Shown here: positions 30,850-38,482 of the stretch, piece by piece
Layout of the letters: each line of letters begins with the position of its first letter
Position numbering within the stretch: position 1 is the first letter of the stretch
Assembly (NCBI GenBank): GCA_023665325.1
Contig: JAMPED010000007.1
Span: forward strand, 8,016-46,497
Reading direction: 5' to 3'
Length of the DNA stretch: 38,482 nucleotides
From: Acetobacter sp.
GTDB taxonomy: Bacteria > Pseudomonadota > Alphaproteobacteria > RF32 > CAG-239
Program-made: the position numbers and the translations under genes
Notes under the pieces: model-generated
What the model saw: only the letters and a program-made list of their open reading frames with translations
The model's database searches: none
What the model was told of the DNA's origin: nothing

Positions 30850-31338
30850 ATGCCTCGTGGTAGAAAAAGAAAAGCAGATATGCTTGCTAATGATATGCCT
30901 TTTGAGAGTGGTATCGGACCGATGGATGCACACGTCGGCGGACGGATTTGTGCTCGGCGTAGACTTTTGCAGCTTAGCCAGAAAGAAATGGCTGATGCAT
31001 TAGGAATCACCTTTCAGCAAGTTCAAAAATATGAAAAAGGTGTTAATCGAATTGGTGCTGGGCGTTTGTTTAATATTGCTCAATTGTTAGGGGTTGATGT
31101 TGATTACTTCTTTGATGATGTTACAGCAGATATTTATAAGCAATTGCCAGCTTATAAAAGAAATTATGGTACGGGATTGCTGCAAGAAGATCAAATTGAA
31201 CAAAGTTTTGATCCAATGGGTGGTGCTGAGGCGACGATGCTCTTGAAGGCGTTTTATTCTTTGCCGGCTAAAGCTAGAAATGCTTTGTTGGTGATGTTAA
31301 CGAGTTTGCGCGAAAAAGAGGATGCTATTGGTGAGTAA
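30850..31338 (+). CDS. XRE-family HTH transcriptional regulator
   Basis: 162 residues. After a basic N-terminus (PRGRKRK), the Cro/C1-type HTH occupies about residues 33-85: RICARRRLLQLSQKEMADAL then GITFQQVQKYEKGVNRI, and LGVDVDYFFDD. The C-terminus is a helical region ending KEKEDAIGE. It is the regulator commonly found between lnt and metK in alphaproteobacteria. GGAG at 30839-30842 precedes the ATG. It overlaps the start of trmB, so both come from one transcript. Likely regulated genes are unknown. Confidence 0.88.
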   Translation: MPRGRKRKADMLANDMPFESGIGPMDAHVGGRICARRRLLQLSQKEMADALGITFQQVQKYEKGVNRIGAGRLFNIAQLLGVDVDYFFDDVTADIYKQLPAYKRNYGTGLLQEDQIEQSFDPMGGAEATMLLKAFYSLPAKARNALLVMLTSLREKEDAIGE

Positions 31339-32071
31339 TGAACAGACTTCTATGGCGGTTATGCCAAAGTTTTTTGGGCGGCGTAAAGGGCGCGTGGTGC
31401 GCAAAGCGAAGCAGTTTTTGCTAGAGAATATGTTGCCACAGATGAAGATATCATCAGTAGAAGATTTTGCTGATGATATCTTTGATAAAAATTTGAGTGG
31501 TGAGCGTTGCTTGGAAATTGGTTTTGGTGATGGTCAACATCTTTATGGACAAGCTAAAAATCATCCTGATAATATGTATGTTGGTGTTGAGGTTTTTCAA
31601 AATGGTGTTGCAAATTTGTTAACACTTATTAGTGGTATTAAAGAAGGTGACAATTTGCCTGATAGTGTTAATATCCAAAATTTTGAAGTTACCAATATTC
31701 GCGTGTATGATGATGATGTGAGATTGTTGTTCAAAAATATTCCTGATGGTTTTTTTGATAAAGTCTTTTTACTTTTTCCAGATCCTTGGCCGAAGAAAAA
31801 ACATAAAGATAGGCGTTTTGTGAATCCGGATAATCTTAAAGAGGTCGCAAGAGTTTTGAAAAAGGGTGGTTTATTTCGTGTAGCAACAGATCATCCTGTT
31901 TATAAACGTCACGTATTAAGAATGATGCACGACTGCTCGGCTTTTTATTGGACGGCAAAATGTGGTGACGATTGGCGTAAGGAACCAGCTGATTGGGTTC
32001 GAACAAAATATCAGCAAAAAGCTCTTCGTGAAGGGCGACGTCCAGTCTGGTTTGATTATCGTCGGGTTTAA
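31331..32071 (+). CDS. trmB: tRNA (guanine-N7-)-methyltransferase
   Basis: About 246 residues. TrmB methylates G46 of tRNA with S-adenosylmethionine. Motifs: CLEIGFGDGQHL (SAM site), VGVEVFQNGVANLL, LLFPDPWPKKKHKDRRFV (the PDPWPKxRHxKRR signature), and RVATDHPVYKRHVL. The preferred start is GTG at 31331 with GAGGA at 31318-31322; an ATG at 31322 is in frame but overlaps this ribosome-binding site. In relatives metK usually lies between the XRE gene and trmB, and rimP–nusA follow. Neither is here. Confidence 0.93.
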   Translation: MSNEQTSMAVMPKFFGRRKGRVVRKAKQFLLENMLPQMKISSVEDFADDIFDKNLSGERCLEIGFGDGQHLYGQAKNHPDNMYVGVEVFQNGVANLLTLISGIKEGDNLPDSVNIQNFEVTNIRVYDDDVRLLFKNIPDGFFDKVFLLFPDPWPKKKHKDRRFVNPDNLKEVARVLKKGGLFRVATDHPVYKRHVLRMMHDCSAFYWTAKCGDDWRKEPADWVRTKYQQKALREGRRPVWFDYRRV

Positions 32072-32077
32072 TAAAAG

Positions 32078-32103
32078 AAAGCAGCTTATTAGCTGCTTTT
32101 TTT
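32078..32103. terminator. bidirectional terminator after trmB
   Basis: A 9-bp stem (32078-32086 with 32091-32099) with a 4-nt loop; A-rich left, T-rich right. It also ends the minus-strand gene whose stop is at 32102. Confidence 0.8.
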
Positions 32104-33409
32104 ATCTTTGTTTTTGGGTTAAGGTGGCGAGTTGGATAAAATCTTTTGTTGTTATTTGAGTTTCTTTGGCTTCTACCTGTTTTTGGTACTTGTGGGCAAG
32201 ATTATCTGCTCCAGCAAGTTCTAGCTCTTGATATTGGCGAATAAGGGTCGGCGTGATAATGTTGAGCTGCGATAATTCGTTTACTCCTTTTTCTCGACTT
32301 TTGCCAGTAACCCAAAGTTTTGTTTTTTCTTTAAGAGCTTTATTACCCTTTTGCCAAGAGGTTTTAAATTCTGAACGTAGTTGGCGTGCTTGGCTTAGAG
32401 CATATTGTCCGTTACCTTTCCAATTGAGGTGGCTAATAGAGGCTGCAATTGCATAGGTTGGGATACGAGTGGCGTCCAGATTTCCGTTAGTGTCTTTTAA
32501 ATCCATACTAAGCGCTAAAGCCATCATAATATCTTTAGGTTTTCCAGAACGTCCCAAGCAATAGGTTGTTAGGTTATAGTCTTCCATTGTGCGCTGCATT
32601 AACTGGGCAGAAGGAAGTAATTCGGTTAGGCAGAGATAATTTTTTGTAGTATTGCTTAACCCATTTTTTCTTTTATGACTTTCTTTTTGGATATAAGCTT
32701 TTAGTTTGCTTGAAGCAATATTTTTCCAAGCATTATCGTTTAGTTTGATGCTGGTAAATAGCTTATTGCTGACGATGCTGTTGCGCTCATTCATTGGGCG
32801 CAATTTTCCTTGTTCATTGTAATATAATTTTTCTAATGCTTCAAGAGCGTTGGTTAAAGTTTGGGGCATATTTCCAGAGGGAGAATATTTGAGCAGTGGA
32901 AGAACATATTGTCTAGTTTCTGGGGTGGCGGCGAGAAATCTAATATATGAAGTAACAGCAACATCATCCATTTGTGACGGACCTTTGTATTTGCCAGAGG
33001 TGTTTAATATTTTCATATCTACGTTATAATGAACGATTTGATCTTCATTGGCTTGTGGGATGTAGTCACCACATTCACTGCGATAGATTAAGCTGAGGGC
33101 GTTAGCTTGAGTAACTTCTGCGCTCAATACGCGTTTAAGTTCGATTTTTCCAGTTTGTTGATAGCGCTCTGCATTGATGATATAAGTATATTCATCGCGA
33201 CTATAGAGGTGAGCCTCGGTGTCTGATATTTCAGGAATATCTTCAAATCGATGATATACTTTTTGGGGTGTTCTTTTGCTTTTATGGGTTACTTGCTGGG
33301 TGTGTTGTGATGTAAAATCTATTTTCTCCTTATGTTCAAAGGAGGCGTTTGATAGAGCACTTCCGGCAATCAAAATGCCTGTGCTCATTATTGTTTTTAC
33401 TTTAGACAT
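32102..33409 (-). CDS. exported protein of unknown family (paralogue 1)
   Basis: 435 residues. An N-terminal signal-like segment (MSKVKTIMSTGILIAG-SALSNA) suggests export, with cleavage near residue 22. The body shares with the next gene a first block IINAERYQQTGKIELKRVL (78-96), a block around Glu112 (RSEC) and GPSQMD (143-148), NGNLDATRIPTYAIA, and a C-terminal block from KLWVTGKS to LAGADNLAHKYQKQV. A Glu followed some 30 residues later by G-P-x-QMD recalls lysozyme/lytic-transglycosylase folds, but this is only a resemblance. GGGAA precedes the ATG. Function unknown. Confidence 0.7.
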   Translation of the reverse strand: MSKVKTIMSTGILIAGSALSNASFEHKEKIDFTSQHTQQVTHKSKRTPQKVYHRFEDIPEISDTEAHLYSRDEYTYIINAERYQQTGKIELKRVLSAEVTQANALSLIYRSECGDYIPQANEDQIVHYNVDMKILNTSGKYKGPSQMDDVAVTSYIRFLAATPETRQYVLPLLKYSPSGNMPQTLTNALEALEKLYYNEQGKLRPMNERNSIVSNKLFTSIKLNDNAWKNIASSKLKAYIQKESHKRKNGLSNTTKNYLCLTELLPSAQLMQRTMEDYNLTTYCLGRSGKPKDIMMALALSMDLKDTNGNLDATRIPTYAIAASISHLNWKGNGQYALSQARQLRSEFKTSWQKGNKALKEKTKLWVTGKSREKGVNELSQLNIITPTLIRQYQELELAGADNLAHKYQKQVEAKETQITTKDFIQLATLTQKQR

Positions 33410-33523
33410 TTTTGTATTCCCAATATTTATTATGGTTATTTCGATTCTTTAGAATATAGCATAATAATTTTCTCTTGTCTAGAGGGGGAATGAAATTTTT
33501 ATACTTTTTAGAATGTATATTTT

Positions 33524-34588
33524 TTAATTTCGTTCCTGTGTTTTGGCGGATAATATTATTGATGTATCAATATTGTTTTTTTGAGTATGTGGCGTTGTTT
33601 GACTGTTTGTTTGTTCGTTTTGTTTGGCATTTTTTTTCTTATCAACTTTTATATCCATTTTGATTTTGCGACCGTATAATTCTGGCATTTCTTCCAGTTG
33701 AGGAAGTTTCGGTGTCGTTTTTTGTAAACTAATTTTGAATGTTTCCCGCCATTTGTTATGAGCAAGTTCTTTGCTGGTTTCTTTTTGCTCGACTATTGTT
33801 TGAAATTGCTGTTGAAGCTTATCTGCACCAGCAAGGTTCATTGTTTGGTATTGAGTAATAATTTCAGGGGTAAGATAATCAATTTCTTTAAGTTTGTTAT
33901 ATGCAGGGACGCCGTGGGTTTTATCGCTAATCCATACTTTGCAATAAGCATCGATGTTTTGTTCGGTTAATGTAGGAATTTTTTTCTTAAATCCGTTGCC
34001 GTTTCCTCTGGCAATGACACCGGTTGGTAGAGAGGCTATGACGTGTAATGGGATTCTGGTTGCATCAGGATTGCCATTTTCATCTATTTTTTGCATTTGA
34101 GCGGCTAAATTTTGTGCTAATACTTCCGGTTTACCTACTCGGTTGTTAAAATAGTCAGATAAAGCGTATTGTTCAATGGTTTTTAAGAGCTCTTCTTTGT
34201 CGGGACATTTTTTGACGAAATTCATATAACCGGCAGTTCCGCTTCCGGTTGCATATTCAGCCCATTGGGGATGTTCGTTTTTGATATGTTTTAAGAATGT
34301 ATTACAGGCGTTACTGTCCATTTGGAATGGTCCGACATATCCGCTTGGACTTTTTAAGTATAAATCTTGTTCTTTGAGAGGGTATCCTTGACAGCCTTCT
34401 CGTTTGAAGAAAACATACGAAGCACTAGCTTCAGGAAGTAAATCTTCTTTTAATACACGCTTAACTTCAAGTTCACCAGTTTTTTGATATTTTTCGGCGT
34501 TAATAATAAATGTGCATTCTTCTGGTTTGTGCCAGAATGCGTGCTCGTCCGGAATCTCTTTTATTTCGTCGTATTTTTTTGCGGTCAT
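33524..34588 (-). CDS. cytosolic paralogue of the same unknown family (paralogue 2)
   Basis: 354 residues, no signal peptide. It aligns with the downstream gene over all shared blocks: EIPDEHAFWH, IINAEKYQKTGELEVKRVL (28-46), Glu64 (KREGC), GPFQMD (86-91), NGNPDATRIPLHVIAS, then KVWISDKTHGVPAYN and MNLAGADKLQQQFQTIVEQKE. The last 60 residues are a charged, glutamine-rich tail absent from paralogue 1. The start ATG follows a poor AGGTG-type ribosome-binding site. 114 bases separate it from paralogue 1, so the two may be one transcript. Function unknown. Confidence 0.7.
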   Translation of the reverse strand: MTAKKYDEIKEIPDEHAFWHKPEECTFIINAEKYQKTGELEVKRVLKEDLLPEASASYVFFKREGCQGYPLKEQDLYLKSPSGYVGPFQMDSNACNTFLKHIKNEHPQWAEYATGSGTAGYMNFVKKCPDKEELLKTIEQYALSDYFNNRVGKPEVLAQNLAAQMQKIDENGNPDATRIPLHVIASLPTGVIARGNGNGFKKKIPTLTEQNIDAYCKVWISDKTHGVPAYNKLKEIDYLTPEIITQYQTMNLAGADKLQQQFQTIVEQKETSKELAHNKWRETFKISLQKTTPKLPQLEEMPELYGRKIKMDIKVDKKKNAKQNEQTNSQTTPHTQKNNIDTSIILSAKTQERN

Positions 34589-34805
34589 TTTACACCTGCT
34601 TGGTTTAAAGTTTATAGCGTTATTATATCATAAAAAGTTGGAAATGTCTAGTTTTTCACTTCTTTAAATGCGGCTTTCTTTAAAAGGCAGTGGAAAAATG
34701 TTACTTTTTAAAGGTAAATTTAAATTTTATGTATTAAATTGTGGTGAAAACTGGGAGAAATTTCTCCTTTTGTTTCATAAAAGTAATAATTTTAAGGAAA
34801 TAAAA

Positions 34806-36155
34806 ATGGTATCATTAGCAGAAAAAATGGCGGCGAATATGGATTCATCCGTTTTTAGCAAAGCGACGGATTTGAAAAAACGCCTGTTATTTACAGTTTT
34901 GGCACTGATTGTTTTTCGTTTGGGAACATTTATTCCTCTTCCGGGGATTGATGCACGTGTTCTTGCGGAAGTTTTTGCCAGACATTCAAACGGTATTTTG
35001 GGGATGTTTAATATGTTTTCCGGTGGTGCGCTGGAGCGTATGACGATTTTTGCATTAAACATTATGCCTTATATTTCGGCGTCGATTATTCTGCAGCTTG
35101 GTTCTTCGGTTGTTCCATCATTGGCTGCGTTAAAGAAAGAGGGAGAAGCTGGACATCGTAAGATGACGCATTATACTAAATTATTGACAGTGTTAATTAC
35201 GGTTGTTCAGGGATATGGTATTGCGATTGGGTTAATGAGTATTGCGAATGCCAATGGCTCTAGTCCGGTTGTGATTGCGCCATATACATTTATCTTTTCG
35301 ACAATCATTTCTTTGACAGGCGGTACAATGTTTATCGTATGGCTTGGCGAGCAAATTACATCTCGTGGTGTTGGGAATGGTTCTTCTCTTATCATTACAG
35401 TTGGTATTATTGCAAATATTCCGGCAGCTATTGCGCAAACTTTAGAGTTGGGACGTATTGGTTCTATGTCACCATTGGTTATTTTGAGCTTGTTTGTTAT
35501 GAGTATTGCTTTGGTGTTTATCATCTTGAAAGTTGAGATGGCTCAACGTAAGATTTTGGTTCAATATCCAAAGCGTCAAGTTGGGTTGCGTATGACTTCG
35601 GCTGAAAGTTCTTATATGCCGTTAAAAGTTAATCCAACTGGTGTTATTCCGCCGATTTTTGCTAGTGCATTATTGCTGTTGCCAATTACGGTTGCTAATA
35701 TTTGGTCTAATAATGGACCAGAATGGGTACAGACTTTGAGTCGTTATTTGGGGCACGGTCAGCCATTGTATTTAGCTCTGTATGCGTTTTTAATCGTTTT
35801 CTTTGCATTTTTCTATACTGCAGTTGTGGTTAATCCAGAAGAAACAGCGGATAATTTGAAGAAGCACGGTGGTTTTATTGCTGGTATTAGACCAGGAAAA
35901 AATACTGCAGAATATTTGGATTATGTTGTTACTCGTTTGACAGTTTTGGGAGCATTTTATCTGGCGGCATTGTGTATTTTGCCTGAGATTTTGATTGCTA
36001 AGTTGTCTGTTCCATTTGTGTTGGGCGGTACAACATTGCTCATCGTTGTTCAAGTAACAATGGACTTTATTACTCAAGTTCAATCTCATTTAATTGCTTA
36101 TCAATATGAGGGCGTGCTGAAAAAAGCAGCACTTGTAAATAAAAAGAAAAAATAA
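34806..36155 (+). CDS. secY: preprotein translocase subunit SecY
   Basis: 449 residues from the ATG at 34806, which has AAGGA at 34794-34798. The frame is open to 34668, but the extra 46 residues look unlike SecY. Ten hydrophobic segments are expected and seen. Motifs include KRLLFTVLALIVFRLGTFIPLPGI, GAL-ERMTIFALNIMPYISASII (plug/helix 2 region) and the C-terminal VVQVTMDFITQVQSHLIAYQYE. SecY forms the channel with SecE and SecG. It normally sits in the spc ribosomal operon between rplO and adk. Here it stands alone with its own terminator. A 14-bp palindrome at 34754-34767 (GGAGAAATTTCTCC) before it may be an attenuator. Confidence 0.95.
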   Translation: MVSLAEKMAANMDSSVFSKATDLKKRLLFTVLALIVFRLGTFIPLPGIDARVLAEVFARHSNGILGMFNMFSGGALERMTIFALNIMPYISASIILQLGSSVVPSLAALKKEGEAGHRKMTHYTKLLTVLITVVQGYGIAIGLMSIANANGSSPVVIAPYTFIFSTIISLTGGTMFIVWLGEQITSRGVGNGSSLIITVGIIANIPAAIAQTLELGRIGSMSPLVILSLFVMSIALVFIILKVEMAQRKILVQYPKRQVGLRMTSAESSYMPLKVNPTGVIPPIFASALLLLPITVANIWSNNGPEWVQTLSRYLGHGQPLYLALYAFLIVFFAFFYTAVVVNPEETADNLKKHGGFIAGIRPGKNTAEYLDYVVTRLTVLGAFYLAALCILPEILIAKLSVPFVLGGTTLLIVVQVTMDFITQVQSHLIAYQYEGVLKKAALVNKKKK

Positions 36156-36173
36156 GCATTTATTGATGAGAAG

Positions 36174-36202
36174 AAAAGCGTCGGTTTGCCGGCGCTTTTT
36201 TT
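36174..36202 (+). terminator. terminator of secY
   Basis: An 11-bp stem (36174-36184 with 36189-36199, one G:U) with a 4-nt loop and a T run. Confidence 0.85.
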
Positions 36203-36214
36203 ATGTATTGCTCC

Positions 36215-36319
36215 AAAAAAATGGTCCTTTTTTTAATACAACATAAAAACTTTTTTAAAGCGTATAAATCAAAGGGTTAAGATTTCGTAAAATTGCTTAA
36301 AAAAAAGGACCATTTTTTT
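36215..36319. repeat. 22-bp inverted repeat flanking a 60-bp spacer, upstream of the adhesin gene
   Basis: Left arm 36215-36236 and right arm 36297-36319 are inverted copies that match along their length except for one extra T/A pair in the homopolymer. The core is ATGGTCC / GGACCAT flanked by A and T runs. The 60-bp spacer is AT-rich with a TATAAA at 36263-36268. The structure lies between the secY terminator and the adhesin ribosome-binding site, so it is a candidate invertible promoter or a leader hairpin. Confidence 0.7.
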
Positions 36320-36336
36320 TAAGCAGGAGATATAAA

Positions 36337-38482
36337 ATGAGACTTAAAATCAATATGTTATTGTGTGGAACTTTTTTGAGTTTTCCAGCGATGGCTGCGC
36401 ATAGTGGGGTAAATGTTGATTATTTGAGCGGATTAACAGGTGCCAAGCTTACTTGGGAAGAGGTTGATGAGAAAGGTGATAATACAGTTGAGATTGATGG
36501 AAAACGTTATCAATATACATATCATAAGCCGAACAATTATGAAAATGTGACAGAGCGAATCAATAATACATTAGCAACAGCGGATGTGACAAATAAGTTG
36601 TTTGAGGGGTTTGGCGGTAATTTTAGAGGAAGTGCCATTTATAATACTCAGGATAATTCATTGATTGATATAAAAGCGGATTTTGTTAAAAATACCAGCA
36701 CACAGGGTGGATGGCTTAATGGTGTTGTTGTTTCTAATACGGGAAAGATTGGTTCAATTACAGGAGATTTTGTAGGGAATTATGTTGAGAATGGTGCTAG
36801 TGTGCAAGGATTTATTGGACAGTATCAAGGTGAGATGAAAGATGTTCAAGGAAATTTTGTTGGCAATCGTATTACATCAACAAGTGGTGTTTTAGGGGGA
36901 GTAATAAACAGTGCTAGCGGTAAGATAGGCGATATAACAGGAAATTTTATTGGTAATTCTGTGTCATCAGCAACAACTTCGGAAGGAGGGGTAGTATATG
37001 CTGGTGTAGAAAAAGGGAAAACAGGTCTAGGAAACATTACCGGCAATTTTATCGGCAACTCAGTTGAGGGAAAAGAGGTTGTCAACGCAGGAGCGATAGG
37101 TATTGTTTCATATTATGCTAATGCTCATAATGTATTTACAGCCGGTGATATCAGCGGTTTGATGGCTTATAATCACGCAAAGTCTGAAAATAATTTAGTT
37201 CGAGGTGGGGCGTTATGGCTTAAAGGACGTTATGGACAGATAAATGTTGATTTTATAGGTAATTACGCAGAAAGTATATATGGGGAAGTAAATGGAGGTG
37301 CTGCAAATATCAATGATGCGTATATTCAAGGAATAAATGGAGATTTTATAGGTAATTATGCAAAGTCTACATACGATACAGCATTTGGCGGTGCATTATA
37401 TCATATTGATTATACTGATACTCCATTTATCCGTTCAGCATTTATAAATAATAGTGTAATTGGAGGAACAAAAGCACTTGGTGGTGCAATTTATACAGAA
37501 TGGACATATGATGAAAATGGTTACAGTTACATCCGTGATTTACGCGGTAGTTTCACCGGCAACTCAGCCGAAACAACAGGTGAAGAGGGTAAAGCATACG
37601 GTGGAGCAATAGCAAATACACGAGGTGGCTATATCTCTATGACAAATACCAGCTTTACGGATAACTATGCTAAAGGTAATGAAGCCAAGGGTGGTGCAAT
37701 ATATAATAACGGTGTAATTAACGCAAATGCTGATGGTGAAAAGGTTGTATTTTCGGGTAATTATGTGGAAGCAGAAGGTACTAAACGCAACGAAGCAATC
37801 TATGCAGAATCTCTATATGACGGATATCGAGCTGAACTTAACTTTAAAACTGCTAACGGTGGTGTGATTCGCTTTGAGGATAGTATTTCTGGTAATGATT
37901 ACGACATTTCTATCAGCGGAGATGAGAGTGGAGAGGTTGTGTTTAATAGTAAGGTGAGTGGGGCTGCTGAATTTGATGTAAAATCTGGAGCAGTGTATCA
38001 TTTGGGTAAAAACGCAGTTTTGGATGTGGTAAATTATACTGCCGATAATGCGACGTTAAAGCTTGATATTGCGGTTGGTGACAACAATGTTCAAAGCGGT
38101 GTTATCAATGTGAGTGGTGATGTGATTGGCAATACAAAAGTAATTGTCAATGCAGAAAATCCAGCAACATATGAAGATGCAAGGACGATATTTGTGAGTG
38201 CTCCAAACTATGATAAGGGCACTGCTGAACAGTTTGATGTGGCTCGTGTTATTGGTAGTCCGTATATGTGGCGTTCGGTTATGAATGTTGGAGGAGAGAT
38301 ACAAGGTAGCCATTGGTATTTATCTCTGACAGATGATAAGAACCCTGATTTTACTTATGCACCGGAGGTAGGTGCGTATGCTGGGTTGCAGAGTGCAGCG
38401 GTTGAGCAGAATCGGAGTATTGCGGGCAGTGTTGCTAGTGGTTTAGCGTATAAAAAGAGCATCAATTGCTATGAAGAAAGTT
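36337..38482 (+). CDS. Pmp-like beta-helix adhesin/autotransporter (3' end outside the window)
   Basis: The frame is open for 715 codons to the window edge. An N-terminal signal peptide ends after Ala20 (PAMA). The passenger has repeats of about 30 residues with the cores GDFVGN, GNFVGN, GNFIGN and VDFIGN (Phe145, Phe174, Phe204, Phe238, Phe306, Phe337) and later FTGN / FTDN / FSGN together with GGALY, GGAIY and GGAIAN. FxxN plus GGA(I/L) is the signature of chlamydial polymorphic membrane proteins and related parallel beta-helices. A C-terminal autotransporter barrel is expected beyond the window. The ATG has AGGAGA at 36325-36330. Likely surface adhesin; possible phase control by the upstream inverted repeat. 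Confidence 0.85.
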   Translation, partial: MRLKINMLLCGTFLSFPAMAAHSGVNVDYLSGLTGAKLTWEEVDEKGDNTVEIDGKRYQYTYHKPNNYENVTERINNTLATADVTNKLFEGFGGNFRGSAIYNTQDNSLIDIKADFVKNTSTQGGWLNGVVVSNTGKIGSITGDFVGNYVENGASVQGFIGQYQGEMKDVQGNFVGNRITSTSGVLGGVINSASGKIGDITGNFIGNSVSSATTSEGGVVYAGVEKGKTGLGNITGNFIGNSVEGKEVVNAGAIGIVSYYANAHNVFTAGDISGLMAYNHAKSENNLVRGGALWLKGRYGQINVDFIGNYAESIYGEVNGGAANINDAYIQGINGDFIGNYAKSTYDTAFGGALYHIDYTDTPFIRSAFINNSVIGGTKALGGAIYTEWTYDENGYSYIRDLRGSFTGNSAETTGEEGKAYGGAIANTRGGYISMTNTSFTDNYAKGNEAKGGAIYNNGVINANADGEKVVFSGNYVEAEGTKRNEAIYAESLYDGYRAELNFKTANGGVIRFEDSISGNDYDISISGDESGEVVFNSKVSGAAEFDVKSGAVYHLGKNAVLDVVNYTADNATLKLDIAVGDNNVQSGVINVSGDVIGNTKVIVNAENPATYEDARTIFVSAPNYDKGTAEQFDVARVIGSPYMWRSVMNVGGEIQGSHWYLSLTDDKNPDFTYAPEVGAYAGLQSAAVEQNRSIAGSVASGLAYKKSINCYEES

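Noticed and set aside
34668..34805. 46-residue N-terminal extension of SecY
   Set aside because: The residues are unlike SecY, while the ATG at 34806 has AAGGA at good spacing and gives the family length.
36846..38313. Minus-strand open frames antisense to the adhesin gene
   Set aside because: They have low-complexity Pro/Thr/Ile-rich translations that mirror the repetitive plus-strand gene, and they lack ribosome-binding sites.
1..38482. tRNA genes, CRISPR arrays, prophage or transposase genes
   Set aside because: I found no TPsiC-arm signature in a noncoding place, no regularly spaced repeats, and no integrase, capsid or transposase protein among the frames.

Overview
This window looks like chromosomal DNA of an AT-rich, anaerobic, host- or gut-associated alphaproteobacterium. 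The alphaproteobacterial assignment rests on a TrcR (DUF1013) cell-cycle regulator, the efp–inositol-monophosphatase-like pair, the miaB–phoH–ybeY–lnt–XRE–trmB order, and a tlpA/LptM-like lipoprotein junction. Anaerobic life is suggested by an [FeFe] hydrogenase-family protein. The closest fit is an uncultured Rhodospirillales-like gut lineage; this is inference, because no 16S rRNA is present. I see no tRNA, rRNA, CRISPR array, transposase or phage genes.

Layout. 1-3300: a repeat protein of unusual composition, then efp, a catalytically degenerate IMPase homologue, rpmE and trcR. 3300-4270: a degenerate dispersed repeat, a small membrane protein and a promoter region. 4272-9190: an ASCH protein, a proline-iminopeptidase-like hydrolase, a MutT and a 1029-residue subtilase autotransporter. 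9228-11521: an orphan gene and the hydrogenase-family protein. 11660-13968: an unknown gene, two tandemly duplicated paralogues whose duplication junction is still readable, and a TlpA thioredoxin. 14065-17112: a small LptM-like lipoprotein followed by a VWA / PP2C phosphatase / membrane kinase operon of the TerY-P triad type. 17224-20790: nitronate monooxygenase, GNAT and ArgE-like deacylase. 20791-22057: a highly structured RNA element in front of a pseudopilin gene, followed by a MITE-like repeat cluster. 22058-26177 (minus strand): a YqaA/DedA protein, a two-domain receiver-like protein, folD, yggU, yggT, an unknown helical protein and a TerB-like protein. 26332-32071: the miaB–phoH–ybeY–lnt run, then an XRE regulator and trmB. 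32102-34588: two paralogous minus-strand proteins of an unknown, possibly lysozyme-like family. 34806-36155: a solitary secY. 36215-38482: a long inverted repeat in front of a Pmp-like beta-helix adhesin that runs off the window.

How they fit together. The housekeeping genes (EF-P, L31, MiaB, YbeY, TrmB, SecY, Lnt, FolD) serve translation, secretion and envelope assembly. The accessory genes mostly concern the cell surface (subtilase autotransporter, Pmp-like adhesin, pseudopilin, secreted unknown family) or phospho-signalling (VWA–PP2C–kinase triad, TerB-like protein, receiver-like protein). The best candidates for new biology are the structured RNA before the pseudopilin, the membrane-kinase TerY-P triad, the paired secreted/cytosolic family at 32102-34588, the two SGDV paralogues, and the 22-bp inverted repeat before the adhesin.
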